Below are positions 39,988-50,782 of a stretch of 64,000 bases of DNA, one piece after another. Each line of letters starts with the position of its first letter. Position 1 is the stretch's first letter. The DNA lies in the NCBI GenBank assembly GCA_022800525.1, contig JAAWQM010000001.1:1-64000 (forward strand), given 5' to 3'. The position numbers were made by a program, and so were the translations under genes. The notes beneath the pieces are model-generated. The model searched no databases. It was not told the origin of the DNA and saw only the letters and a list, made by a program, of their open reading frames with translations. This DNA comes from Oscillospiraceae bacterium (lineage in GTDB: Bacteria; Bacillota; Clostridia; Oscillospirales; Oscillospiraceae).

Positions 39988-42375
39988 ATGGCGGAACGTC
40001 AGGAGCGGGGCATGAACGAACGGATCAGGAAGCTCAGGAAGCTGAGCGTCGAGACCCAGCCCCATATCTACATGGAGCGCGCCGTCCTGGAGACGGAGGC
40101 GTACCAGATGTACGAGGGCAAGGTGTCCGTACCGGAGCTGCGGGCGCTGACCCTCAAGCACTTCTTTTCCAACAAGAAGCTCTACATAGGAGACGGCGAG
40201 CTGATCGTCGGCGAGAAGGGGGACTATCCCCAGTCCGCTCCCACCTTCCCGGAGCTGTGTTGCCACACCCTGGAGGACATGCACAACATGAACGACCGCA
40301 AGGTGGTCAACTTCACTGTCACGGAGGAGGACCTGAAGACCCAGGAGGAGAAGATCATCCCCTACTGGACCGGCCGCTCCATGCGGGAGCGCATCCTGAA
40401 CAGTATGACGGAGGAGTGGCGGGAAGCCTACGCCGCCGGAATCTTCACCGAGTTCATGGAGCAGCGGGGCCCCGGCCACACCGTGGGGTCCGTGAAGCTC
40501 TACGAGAAGGGCTACCTGGACTACCAGGAGGATATCAAGGCGGCCCTGGCGCAGCTGGATTTCCAGCGCGATCCCGAGGCGCTGAACAAGCGCGACCAGC
40601 TCAACGCCATGTATATCGCCTGCGACGCCATTATGATCCTGGGCCGCCGCTACGCGGAGCTGGCCCGTGAGATGGCGGCGGAGTGCGCGGACGAGAAGCG
40701 GAAGGCGGAGCTGCTCCAGATTGCGGCCAACTGCGACGTGGTGCCCGCCCACAAGCCCCAGACCTACTATCAGGCCATCCAGACCTACTGGTTCACCCAT
40801 CTGGCGGTGACCACCGAGCTGAACCCCTGGGACGCCTACTCCCCGGGACATTTTGACCAGCACCTGGGCCCCTTCTATGAGAGAGACGTGGAGGCGGGCA
40901 TCCTGGACCGGGAGCAGGCCCTGGAGCTGATGGAGTGTCTGTGGGTCAAGTTCTACAACCAGCCCGCACCCCCCAAGGTGGGCGTCACCCTGAAGGAGAG
41001 CGGGACCTATACCGACTTTGCCAACATCAACACCGGCGGCGTCACCCCCGAGGGCGAGGACGGCGTTAACGAGGTGTCCTACATCATCCTGGACTGCATG
41101 GATGAGCTCCAGCTGGTCCAGCCCAACTCCAACGTGCAGATCAGCCGCAAGAACCCCCGCCGCTTCCTGAAGCGGGCCTGCGAAATCGCCCGGAAGGGCT
41201 GGGGCCAGCCCGCCTTCTACAATACGGAGGCCATCATCCAGGAGCTGATGAACGCGGGCAAGAGCCTGGAGGACGCCCGGAAGGGCGGCTGCTCCGGCTG
41301 CGTGGAGACCGGAGCCTTCGGCAACGAGGCGTATATTTTGCAGGGCTATTTCAACCTGCCCAAGGTGTTCGAGCTGACGCTGTTCAACGGCATGGACCCC
41401 ATGACCGGCAAGCAGCTGGGCCCCAAGACCGGCGAGGCCAAGGACTTCAAGACCTTCGACCAGCTTTGGGACGCCTATACGAAGCAGATCGACTACTTCC
41501 TGGACATCAAGGTGCGGGGCTCCAATGTCATCGAGTCCCTGTACGCCAAGTATATGCCTGTGCCCTTCCTGTCCATCCTGACCAACGACTGTATCGCCAA
41601 GGGACAGGACTACAACGCCGGCGGCGCGCGGTACAACACCAGTGTCATCCAGGGCGTGGGCACCGGCACCATCTCCGACAGCCTGGCGGCGGTGAAGTAC
41701 AACGTGTACGATAACCAGAACTTCACGATGGAGGAGCTGCTGGCGGCGATGAAGGACAATTTCCAGGGCCACGACCGCATCCTGCACCTGGTCCGCAGCA
41801 AGACCCCCAAGTACGGCAACGACAACGATTACGCAGACGGCCTGATGAAGAAGGTCTTCAACTACTTCGTAGACAACGTCAGCGCCCGGCCCAACATGCG
41901 CGGCGGCAGCTATCGGGTGGATATGCTGCCCACCACCTGTCATGTATACTTCGGCGACGTGATGATCGCCAGCCCCAACGGGCGTCTGGCCCATAAGCCT
42001 GTCAGCGAGGGTATTTCCCCGGAAAAGGGCGCGGATACCAACGGCCCCACCGCCGTCATCAAGTCCTGCGCCAAGATGGACCACCTCAAGACCGGCGGCA
42101 CCCTGCTCAACCAGAAGTTCACTCCCGCCGTGCTGGCCGGGGATGCCGGGCTGGACCATCTGGCGGATCTGGTCCGGACCTACTTCGACATGGACGGCCA
42201 CCATATCCAGTTCAACGTGGTGGGCAGGGAGACCCTGCTGGCAGCGCAGAAGAATCCGGAGGAGTACGGCGACCTGATTGTCCGAGTGGCGGGGTACAGC
42301 GACTACTTCCGCAACCTGGATAAACCCCTCCAGGATGAGATTATCGAGCGCACGGAACAGGATTTTGGGTATTGA
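39988..42375 (+). CDS. hypD: trans-4-Hydroxy-L-proline dehydratase (glycyl-radical enzyme)
   Basis: A 795-residue glycyl-radical enzyme expected to dehydrate trans-4-hydroxyproline to pyrroline-5-carboxylate. The catalytic thiyl/base motif GGCSGCVETG places Cys438 and Glu440; the radical glycine is Gly769 in RVAGYSDYF. Long stretches match the Clostridioides enzyme from memory (FTEFMEQRGPGHTV, CDVVPAHKP, QPAPPKVGVTLKES, GEISPEKGADTNGPTAVIKS-like region). Length is the same as that enzyme. Neighbours support it: activase upstream, Xaa-Pro peptidase and P5C dehydrogenase nearby. Start follows AGGAGG. Choline, glycerol or propanediol lyases are less likely. Confidence 0.9.
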   Translation: MAERQERGMNERIRKLRKLSVETQPHIYMERAVLETEAYQMYEGKVSVPELRALTLKHFFSNKKLYIGDGELIVGEKGDYPQSAPTFPELCCHTLEDMHNMNDRKVVNFTVTEEDLKTQEEKIIPYWTGRSMRERILNSMTEEWREAYAAGIFTEFMEQRGPGHTVGSVKLYEKGYLDYQEDIKAALAQLDFQRDPEALNKRDQLNAMYIACDAIMILGRRYAELAREMAAECADEKRKAELLQIAANCDVVPAHKPQTYYQAIQTYWFTHLAVTTELNPWDAYSPGHFDQHLGPFYERDVEAGILDREQALELMECLWVKFYNQPAPPKVGVTLKESGTYTDFANINTGGVTPEGEDGVNEVSYIILDCMDELQLVQPNSNVQISRKNPRRFLKRACEIARKGWGQPAFYNTEAIIQELMNAGKSLEDARKGGCSGCVETGAFGNEAYILQGYFNLPKVFELTLFNGMDPMTGKQLGPKTGEAKDFKTFDQLWDAYTKQIDYFLDIKVRGSNVIESLYAKYMPVPFLSILTNDCIAKGQDYNAGGARYNTSVIQGVGTGTISDSLAAVKYNVYDNQNFTMEELLAAMKDNFQGHDRILHLVRSKTPKYGNDNDYADGLMKKVFNYFVDNVSARPNMRGGSYRVDMLPTTCHVYFGDVMIASPNGRLAHKPVSEGISPEKGADTNGPTAVIKSCAKMDHLKTGGTLLNQKFTPAVLAGDAGLDHLADLVRTYFDMDGHHIQFNVVGRETLLAAQKNPEEYGDLIVRVAGYSDYFRNLDKPLQDEIIERTEQDFGY

Positions 42376-42404
42376 GCAGAAAAACAGCGAAGTGAATCAT
42401 ACCA

Positions 42405-42443
42405 CAGGGCTCTGGAAACGGTACAGCCGTTTCCGGAGCCCTG
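42405..42443 (+). terminator. hypD terminator hairpin
   Basis: CAGGGCTC-GGAAACGG arm pairing with CCGTTTCC-GAGCCCTG, loop TACAG. Very stable; no long U-run follows. Confidence 0.7.
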
Positions 42444-42507
42444 CCTACTTTGTTGGCGGCAGGCCCTTCCGTGCCTGCCGCCCGCTTTTTTGGAAGAAGA
42501 GCGCAGT

Positions 42508-42547
42508 GAGCGCCGCCTCTCTGCCGGTCGCAAGAGAGGCGGCGCTC
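42508..42547. terminator. Second strong hairpin before the AbrB gene end
   Basis: GAGCGCCGCCTCTCT (42508-42522) pairs perfectly with 42533-42547. Between convergent hypD and AbrB genes. Confidence 0.6.
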
Positions 42548-42594
42548 GCTCGTCTGCCGTGGACGCTGTTCAGTTCAGCGCCCAACCGCCGCGG

Positions 42595-42852
42595 TCAGGC
42601 CTTGACCGCGAGGGCTTCCTGCATTTCGCGCAGACATTTGGGGCACACGTTCTTCCCTTTGAAGACGGAGATGTCCCGGACATTGTCGCAGAAGATGCAG
42701 GTGGGGCGGTACTTCTTCAGTACCACGGAGGAGCCGTCTACAAAGATTTCCATGGTCTCCCGTTCCCCAATGTCCAGAGTGCGGCGCAGCTCGATGGGCA
42801 GAACAATCCGCCCCAGTTCGTCGATCTTTCTTACGATGCCTGTGGATTTCAT
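42595..42852 (-). CDS. AbrB/SpoVT-family regulator with zinc-ribbon tail
   Basis: An 85-residue protein: residues 1-48 are an AbrB swapped-hairpin DNA-binding domain (STGIVRKIDELGRIVLPIELRRTLDIGE), and the C-terminus carries CIFC and CPKC pairs separated by 14 residues, a likely zinc site. AbrB proteins are transition-state regulators. The target is unknown; spmA/spmB lie divergently 205 bases away, so a link with sporulation or envelope genes is possible. Confidence 0.87.
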   Translation of the reverse strand: MKSTGIVRKIDELGRIVLPIELRRTLDIGERETMEIFVDGSSVVLKKYRPTCIFCDNVRDISVFKGKNVCPKCLREMQEALAVKA

Positions 42853-43057
42853 GATATCACTCCTGTCGTTCCATCGGCGTCCTGGGAGCTGCCGGTCTGA
42901 GTGGCAGCCCCATCTGATGTTACGTTACCACAAAATGCCGGAATATTCAAGCATTTTCCAATAAAAAATGTTACGAAAATTTTTCATTTTTTTTCCTAAT
43001 CCGGCATATACATGGGCAATTAGATGCCCCGCAGGGGCGAGAGGAGGACGTGAAAAA

Positions 43058-43636
43058 ATGGCGATGGCTTGGATATGGACGGGAATGGTGGCGGCGTCGG
43101 TATTGTACGGCGCGGGGAACGGGACCATCGGCGCGGTAGGGAACGCGGCCATGGAGGGGGCGGGAGCTGCGGTGGAGCTGTGCCTGAGCATGGCGGGGGT
43201 GATGTGCCTGTGGAGCGGCATCATGGAGGTTATGAAGGCCAGCGGAATGATGGACGGATTGAGCCGTTTGTTCCGTCCGTTTCTGCGGCGGCTGCTGCCG
43301 GGGGCCTGCCAGGATTTGGATACGATGGCTGCGCTCTCCGGGAACATGTCGGCCAATCTGTTGGGGCTGGGCAACGCCGCTACACCCCTTGGAATTCAAG
43401 CGGCCCGACGGATGGCAAGGGGCTGCGGAGGGGTGGCTGGCGACGAGCTGTGCACGCTGGTGGTGCTGAATACCGCATCGATCCAGCTGCTGCCCACTAC
43501 GGTGGCGGGAGTGCGGGCGGCGCTGGGGGCGCGGAGCGCGTTTGACATCCTGCCGGCGGTGTGGATGGCGTCGGTGCTGTCGGTCTCGGCGGGGCTGCTG
43601 GCGGCAAAAATTTTTGCCAGGATATGGAAGGATTAG
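43058..43636 (+). CDS. spmA: Spore maturation protein A
   Basis: A 192-residue membrane protein with nucleoside-recognition/gate-like helices: GNGTIGAVGNAAMEGAGAAVELCLSMAGVMCLWSGIMEV, then NMSANLLGLGNAATPLGIQAA, the SpmA signature. In Bacillus, SpmA and SpmB affect spore core dehydration. The start at 43058 follows GAGGAGGACG. It is followed by spmB in 13 bases. Confidence 0.92.
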   Translation: MAMAWIWTGMVAASVLYGAGNGTIGAVGNAAMEGAGAAVELCLSMAGVMCLWSGIMEVMKASGMMDGLSRLFRPFLRRLLPGACQDLDTMAALSGNMSANLLGLGNAATPLGIQAARRMARGCGGVAGDELCTLVVLNTASIQLLPTTVAGVRAALGARSAFDILPAVWMASVLSVSAGLLAAKIFARIWKD

Positions 43637-43649
43637 CGAGGGAGAAAAG

Positions 43650-44177
43650 ATGGATTATTCCGCATGGCTGACGCCGCTGCTTCTGGCGTTCACAGCAATC
43701 TATGGAATGGGACGGCGGGTGAATGTGTACGACCGGCTGTCCCAGGGGGCGAAGGAGGGGCTGGAGGTGCTTTTGGGCATTTTGCCGAATTTGGTCGGCC
43801 TGATGACGGCGGTTTATATGCTGCGGGCGTCGGGGCTGATGGATGTCCTGGGGGGGCTGCTGGCGCCGGCGCTGGAAAAATTGGGGATCCCGGCGGAGAC
43901 GGCGGCGCTGCTGTTCATCCGGCCCATCAGCGGCAGCGGGGCGCTGGCCATCGGCAGCGAGCTGATGGCGGTCCATGGTCCGGACTCATATGTGGGGCGG
44001 GTGGCCGCCGTGATGCTGGGGAGCACGGAGACTACCTTTTATACGGTCGCGGTGTATTTCGGGGCCGCGGGGATCAAGAGGACGAGATATGCGATCCCGG
44101 CGGCGCTGGTTGCGGACCTGACCGGGTTTGCGGCGGCGGCCTTCGCGGTGAGGCTGATCTGCTCCGGCGGCGCCTGA
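43650..44177 (+). CDS. spmB: Spore maturation protein B
   Basis: A 175-residue membrane protein, partner of SpmA. Signatures: YDRLSQGAKEGLEVLLGILPNLVGLMTAVYMLRASG and FIRPISGSGALAIGSELM, then MLGSTETTFYTVAVYFGAAGIKRTRYAIPAALVAD. The pair implies a spore-forming lineage. A strong terminator follows. Confidence 0.94.
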   Translation: MDYSAWLTPLLLAFTAIYGMGRRVNVYDRLSQGAKEGLEVLLGILPNLVGLMTAVYMLRASGLMDVLGGLLAPALEKLGIPAETAALLFIRPISGSGALAIGSELMAVHGPDSYVGRVAAVMLGSTETTFYTVAVYFGAAGIKRTRYAIPAALVADLTGFAAAAFAVRLICSGGA

Positions 44178-44211
44178 AAAGCCGTCCGGCCGCGGGCACG
44201 GGACGGCAAAA

Positions 44212-44249
44212 AACAAAGGGAGGCACTCCGGAAAGTGCCTCCCTTTGTT
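44212..44249. terminator. Bidirectional terminator between spmB and ferredoxin
   Basis: AACAAAGGGAGGCACT (44212-44227) with perfect 16-base complement 44234-44249. A-run before and T-containing end after serve both convergent genes. Confidence 0.85.
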
Positions 44250-44261
44250 GTACATACCGCC

Positions 44262-44432
44262 TTACTCAGCGACGATGGCTTCGGTGGGGCAGTTGGCGGC
44301 GCAGGCGCCGCAATCCACGCAGGTATCCGCGTCGATGATGTACTGGGCATCGCCCTCAGAAATTGCCTCGACAGGGCAGTTCTCGGCGCAGGCGCCGCAC
44401 TTGACGCAAGCGTCAGTGATCTTGTGAGCCAT
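44262..44432 (-). CDS. 2x[4Fe-4S] ferredoxin
   Basis: A 56-residue clostridial-type ferredoxin, MAHKITDACVKCGACAENCP..., with two CxxCxxCxxxCP motifs: Cys9, 12, 15, 19 and Cys38, 41, 44, 48. It transfers low-potential electrons in anaerobic metabolism. Translation is supported by AAGGAGG eight bases before the ATG at 44432, the full cysteine pattern and a terminator just after the stop. Confidence 0.95.
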   Translation of the reverse strand: MAHKITDACVKCGACAENCPVEAISEGDAQYIIDADTCVDCGACAANCPTEAIVAE

Positions 44433-44583
44433 GAATGATTACCTCCTTAGAATGGTACCTCCATTGTAACATGAAGTTTGAAAAATGCAAGTGTAAATTA
44501 TGCTGGGAAGGGGAGAAATGTGTAAAAGCCGTCTGCCGGGGAATACTGAAACGGAAAAAACGCACTTGAAAGGAAGGCGGACC

Positions 44584-47040
<2,457 letters not shown>

Positions 47041-47096
47041 AATAGGGGAAATGTAGTCCGGCGGCCACCCTGCCGGAGGATGAAAGGAGTACGACG

Positions 47097-48821
47097 ATGG
47101 CATTTTCCGGTACAGACGCTGGCGGCTTTCAGTGGGAGGGCTTCAACAGCGGCGCTCCGTCCCAGCAGCATCCGCCCCAGCCCAAAAAGAAGCGCAAGGC
47201 GGTAAAGAGCCCCGCCGCGCGGGTCCTGATTAACCTGCTTGTCACGGCGGCGGTGGGCTCCCTCTATTTCTACCTTGAGCTGCCCGCCATCAGCCTTCAG
47301 GCCCCGGAGTTCTACAGCTTCGCCCTGGTGGTGTGCGCGGCCTACTGCATCTGCGCGGTTCTCACCTCCGGCTTCCAGGGGGAGGGCGTGAAGCAGTACT
47401 TCAGGTTCCTGAAAAAGCAATGCGCGGTCCCCTTCTTCCTGGCGCTGGCGCTGATCGTGGTGTCCATCGTGGGCAGCGTCGTGGGCAGCGTCATCTTCCG
47501 GGCCAAGAGCTATTCCGAGCTGCTGAAGGTGGAGAGCGGAGACTTTGCCGCCGAGGTGGACGAGATCTCCTACGACCAGATCCCCATGCTGGACAAATAC
47601 TCCGCCGAGCGGCTGGGCGACCGGAAGCTGGGCGAGCTCAGCGATATGGTCAGCCAGTTCGAGGTGGTGGACGACTACACCCAGATCAACTACAAGGGCC
47701 GCCCCGTGCGGGTGGCGACCCTGATGTACGCGGACCTTGTCAAGTGGTTCACCAACCGTTCCGACGGCCTGCCCGCCTATATCCTCATCGACATGGTGAC
47801 CCAGAACGTGGAGCTGGTGCGCCTGGAGGAGGGCATCAAGTACACCAACGCCGAGCACCTCAACCGGAACCTCTACCGCCATCTGCGCTTCCATTTCCCC
47901 ACCTACATGTTCTCCAACCCGGTGATGGAGGTGAACGAGGAGGGGGTGCCCTACTGGATCTGCCCCCGCATTGTCAAGACCATCGGCCTCTTCGGCGGCG
48001 TGGACGTGAAGGGGGCTGTGCTGGTCAACGCCGTCACTGGCGAATGCCAGTATCATGAGGAGGTCCCCTCCTGGGTGGATAACCTCTATCCCGCCGGGCT
48101 CATCGTGCAGCAGTACGACTACTACGGTATGTACCACAACGGCTTTTTCAACTCCATTTTCGGACAGCGGGACGTGACGGTCACCACGGACGACTACAAC
48201 TACCTTGCGCTGGGGGACGACGTGTGGGTCTATACCGGCATCACCTCCACCGGCGGCGACCAGTCCAACATCGGCTTCCTGCTGACCAACCAGCGGACCA
48301 AGGAGAGCAAGTTCTACTCCTGTGCCGGGGCTACCGAGCAGTCCGCCATGGCCTCCGCCAACGGCGAGCTGCAAAACCTGCGCTATCAGGCCACCTTCCC
48401 CCTGCTGCTGAACGTGGGGGGCCAGCCCACCTACTTCATGGCGATGAAGGACGGCGCGGAGCTGGTGAAGAAGTACGCCATGGTCAACGTCCAGCAGTAT
48501 CAGATTGTAGCCACCGGCGACACCGTGGCCCAGTGCGAGCAGAACTACCTCGCCATGCTCAGCCAGAATGGCGTCGTGGACGGCGGCGTCAACCTCTCCG
48601 GGACCCAGACGGCGGAGGGAACCATTGCGGAGATCCGGTCCGCCGTGCTGGACGGCAACAGCGTCTATTTTATCCGGCTGACCGGCGGCGACGTGTTCTA
48701 CTCCGTCTCCGCTGTGGACCAGCCGCTGGCGGTAATCCTCAACGAGGGGGACCGGGTAGCCGTCACCTACCGCGCCGGGGAGAACAGTATCCTGGATGGC
48801 GTGACGGTGGAACGGAAGTGA
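47097..48821 (+). CDS. Membrane protein of unknown function
   Basis: A 574-residue protein. A Pro/Lys-rich cytosolic N-terminus (about 40 residues) is followed by three membrane helices (VLINLLVTAAVGSLYFYLE, YSFALVVCAAYCICAVLTSG, FFLALALIVVSIVGSVVGSVIF) and a long extracellular region of about 430 residues rich in aromatic residues and beta structure, with a C-terminal OB-like segment (GTIAEIRSAVLDGNSVYFIRLTGGDVFYSVSA). No family is recognised. It follows clpC by 56 bases and may be co-transcribed; a role at the envelope is inferred only from topology. Confidence 0.75.
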   Translation: MAFSGTDAGGFQWEGFNSGAPSQQHPPQPKKKRKAVKSPAARVLINLLVTAAVGSLYFYLELPAISLQAPEFYSFALVVCAAYCICAVLTSGFQGEGVKQYFRFLKKQCAVPFFLALALIVVSIVGSVVGSVIFRAKSYSELLKVESGDFAAEVDEISYDQIPMLDKYSAERLGDRKLGELSDMVSQFEVVDDYTQINYKGRPVRVATLMYADLVKWFTNRSDGLPAYILIDMVTQNVELVRLEEGIKYTNAEHLNRNLYRHLRFHFPTYMFSNPVMEVNEEGVPYWICPRIVKTIGLFGGVDVKGAVLVNAVTGECQYHEEVPSWVDNLYPAGLIVQQYDYYGMYHNGFFNSIFGQRDVTVTTDDYNYLALGDDVWVYTGITSTGGDQSNIGFLLTNQRTKESKFYSCAGATEQSAMASANGELQNLRYQATFPLLLNVGGQPTYFMAMKDGAELVKKYAMVNVQQYQIVATGDTVAQCEQNYLAMLSQNGVVDGGVNLSGTQTAEGTIAEIRSAVLDGNSVYFIRLTGGDVFYSVSAVDQPLAVILNEGDRVAVTYRAGENSILDGVTVERK

Positions 48822-48824
48822 GAA

Positions 48825-48945
48825 CGAGCGCGTGTTGGGCTCCGCCTGGGCGGTCCCTGGACCGCCGGACCGTCGTTGGCCGGCAGCCAACGACGGTCCC
48901 CCTGGACCCGCCGCCCATTGACAAGGGCAGCCCTGAACTTTAGTA
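48825..48945 (-). repeat. Modular intergenic repeat, copy 2
   Basis: Minus-strand reading: AAAGTTCAGGGCTGCCCTTGTC, GGGCGGCGGGTCCAGGGGGACC, a GACGGTC-containing long hairpin, GGCGGTCCAGGGACCGCC and GGCGGAGCCCAAC. Same block order as at 35095 but with an extra internal hairpin (ACCGTCGTTGG with CCAACGACGGT). Confidence 0.65.
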
Positions 48946-48956
48946 TTTGCCAAACA

Positions 48957-48990
48957 AAGCCCCGCCGGTCCACATGGACCGGCGGGGCTT
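48957..48990. terminator. Bidirectional terminator between membrane-protein and PilZ genes
   Basis: AAGCCCCGCCGGTCCA (48957-48972) with perfect complement 48975-48990 and a two-base loop. Confidence 0.8.
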
Positions 48991-49024
48991 CCTCTGCCAT
49001 ACAAGTATGATAATGAGCGTCTCC

Positions 49025-49678
49025 TCACCGGCCCCGCTCCTGCTGCCGCAGGCGGCGCTCCTCCTGGAAGACGAAGCTGCGCAGCAGCGTCTCCTGCCGG
49101 GTGAGCAGGTTGACAAACTTGCAGCCATAGCCGAACATCTTCCCGCTGCCGGGGGCGCAGGCGGCTTTCTCCGTCCGCAGGACCTGGGCGGAAAGCGTAA
49201 GCTCCTCACCCGTCTGCCGCAGGTTGAACCACAGCCTGCGGCCCGGCTCCAGCGGCAGGCCTGTGCGCAGGTACACGCCCCCCGCGCTGATGTTGTCAAT
49301 CGTCGCGGGGTAGCCCAGCTCCGGCACCCGGAAGGTGTCCCCGGGCATGGCGGTGGGGTGGATCATGATGTTGATCTGCACCTTTACCTTCACGTCCTGC
49401 CGCCGCTGGCGGGAGGCCAGACGGTCCTGCACCTCGCACCGCAGGGAGCACAGGTCCCCTCCGGGCAGGGTTACCGCCGTGGACAGCCTGCACTTGCAGG
49501 TCACCAGCCCGTTGACCGGGTCGTAGAAAATCACATGGTAGAGCGCGTTGGGTTTATATGCCGCGGCGGTGGGGATAATCATCAGGATGTCCCCCGAACG
49601 GCCTACGTTGACCCGGGCCCTGCACAGCAGCTCCCCGGACTTCTCCAGAATATCCGCCTTCTTACAACGTTCAAACAT
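49025..49678 (-). CDS. PilZ-domain protein (YcgR/flagellar brake type)
   Basis: A 217-residue protein. The N-terminal half resembles the YcgR N-domain (LLCRARVNVGRSGDILMIIPT); the C-terminal PilZ barrel has an Arg-rich RLASRQRRQ segment and DNISAGGVYL, the D/NxSxxG motif, which bind cyclic di-GMP. It likely links second messenger to motility or surface polymer, consistent with the flagellar genes starting 313 bases away on the other strand. Start 49678 follows GACGGGAG. Confidence 0.82.
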   Translation of the reverse strand: MFERCKKADILEKSGELLCRARVNVGRSGDILMIIPTAAAYKPNALYHVIFYDPVNGLVTCKCRLSTAVTLPGGDLCSLRCEVQDRLASRQRRQDVKVKVQINIMIHPTAMPGDTFRVPELGYPATIDNISAGGVYLRTGLPLEPGRRLWFNLRQTGEELTLSAQVLRTEKAACAPGSGKMFGYGCKFVNLLTRQETLLRSFVFQEERRLRQQERGR

Positions 49679-49990
49679 AGACTCCCGTCCTTCCGCACGG
49701 GTTGCCCCGCGCTGATTTCCGGCGGGCCGGAGAAAGTCGCCCCTCCGCGCCCGCGTCACTTCCCTATATTATATAGGAATTGCCCCCGCCTTGCAATGGA
49801 ATTTTGAAAATCTTTTGCTTTTTTTCGACAACAGACTGGCAATGCTGCCAGCGGCATGGGGTTTTTCCCAAAAATTTTCGAATCCTGCATTATTTTTTTT
49901 GTTTCCAGACCGATAAAAATAGTACATAGGAGAACTTTAGTCTTGCTCCGGACGCTCCCGGACCGGCCGCACGACATCAGGAGGTCAATC
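49679..49990 (+). promoter_or_regulatory. Divergent region with weak sigma-D-like element before flgM
   Basis: The 312-base gap between PilZ and flgM is AT-rich with oligo-T tracts. ACCGATAA at 49909-49916 matches seven of eight bases of the sigma-D -10 (GCCGATAA), but the expected TAAA is not found 15 bases upstream, so the assignment is weak. No other feature is clear. Confidence 0.3.
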
Positions 49991-50293
49991 ATGATTATCA
50001 CAGGAACTGAGGGCTATCTGCCCATTCAAAACAAGACCGCGCAGCCTGCCGGTCCGGCTGCCGCGTCCCGGCGGGCGTCCCGCGGCGGCCAGTATGACCA
50101 CTACTCCCTCTCCGCCCCGGCGGAGCAGGGCAGCTTCCGCGAGCTGGCCGCCAGCCTCGCCCAGCAGGTCCGCGCCCACAACACCACCGGAAAAATTCAG
50201 GAGCTGCGCAGCCAGGTCCGCTCCGGACAGTACAGCATCGAGCCCCGGGAGACTGCCGCCAGGATGCTGTTTCTGACAGAGGAGGTTGAGTAA
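49991..50293 (+). CDS. flgM: Anti-sigma-28 factor FlgM
   Basis: A 100-residue protein with the conserved C-terminal sigma-D-binding helices (FRELAASLAQQVRAHNTTGKIQELRSQVRSGQYSIEPRETAARML). It restrains the flagellar sigma factor until the hook-basal body is complete. Start at 49991 follows AGGAGG. It is immediately followed by flgN (TAA then ATG), as in Bacillus. Confidence 0.85.
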   Translation: MIITGTEGYLPIQNKTAQPAGPAAASRRASRGGQYDHYSLSAPAEQGSFRELAASLAQQVRAHNTTGKIQELRSQVRSGQYSIEPRETAARMLFLTEEVE

Positions 50294-50746
50294 ATGGATA
50301 TCGCGCTTTGGCGGGAATACCTTGGGCAGATGGACCGCCTGGGAGAGACCCTCGAGCAGCTGACCGCCGTGGAGCGGGAAAAAACCGCCGCCGTGGGCCA
50401 GGGCGACCTGGCCGCCGTGGACGCCTGCATGAAAAAGGAGCAGGTGTTCAGCCTGAACCTGCGGGGCTTCGACCAGAAGAGGGAGAAGCTGCTGGCAAAA
50501 ATGGGCATCGCCGGGGCCACCCTGCGCCAGCTGGAGGACCTTGCCCCTGAGGAGGCCCGGCTGGAGACCAGGGAGACGGCGCAGCGGCTCCGCCAGCGGT
50601 ACGAGGTGTTCCGCTCCGCCTCTGAGGTGGCGATGAACGCCCTGGAGTGCAACCTCCACGCCATTGAGAAGATGCAGAAAGACCGGGGCGTTCAGGACGC
50701 CCCCGCCGCCCCGGGAGAGGTCCGGCAGGCGGATTTCCGCGCGTAA
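50294..50746 (+). CDS. flgN: FlgN-like flagellar export chaperone
   Basis: A 150-residue all-helical, charged protein (YLGQMDRLGETLEQLTAVEREKTAAV) of the FlgN family, which escorts the hook-associated proteins FlgK and FlgL to the export gate. Identification rests on helix pattern, length and its place between flgM and flgK. Confidence 0.8.
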   Translation: MDIALWREYLGQMDRLGETLEQLTAVEREKTAAVGQGDLAAVDACMKKEQVFSLNLRGFDQKREKLLAKMGIAGATLRQLEDLAPEEARLETRETAQRLRQRYEVFRSASEVAMNALECNLHAIEKMQKDRGVQDAPAAPGEVRQADFRA

Positions 50747-50782
50747 ACGTCATCATTGAAACTGATAAGGAGAGTTTGACAT

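Noticed and set aside
39823..42204. Nearly 800-codon minus-strand open frame
   Set aside because: It is the shadow of hypD, whose catalytic motifs and neighbours are unmistakable.
39988..42375. HypD being pyruvate formate-lyase, choline lyase or glycerol dehydratase
   Set aside because: The GGCSGCVETG region, the overall agreement with the Clostridioides enzyme recalled from memory and the P5C-linked neighbours favour hydroxyproline dehydratase.
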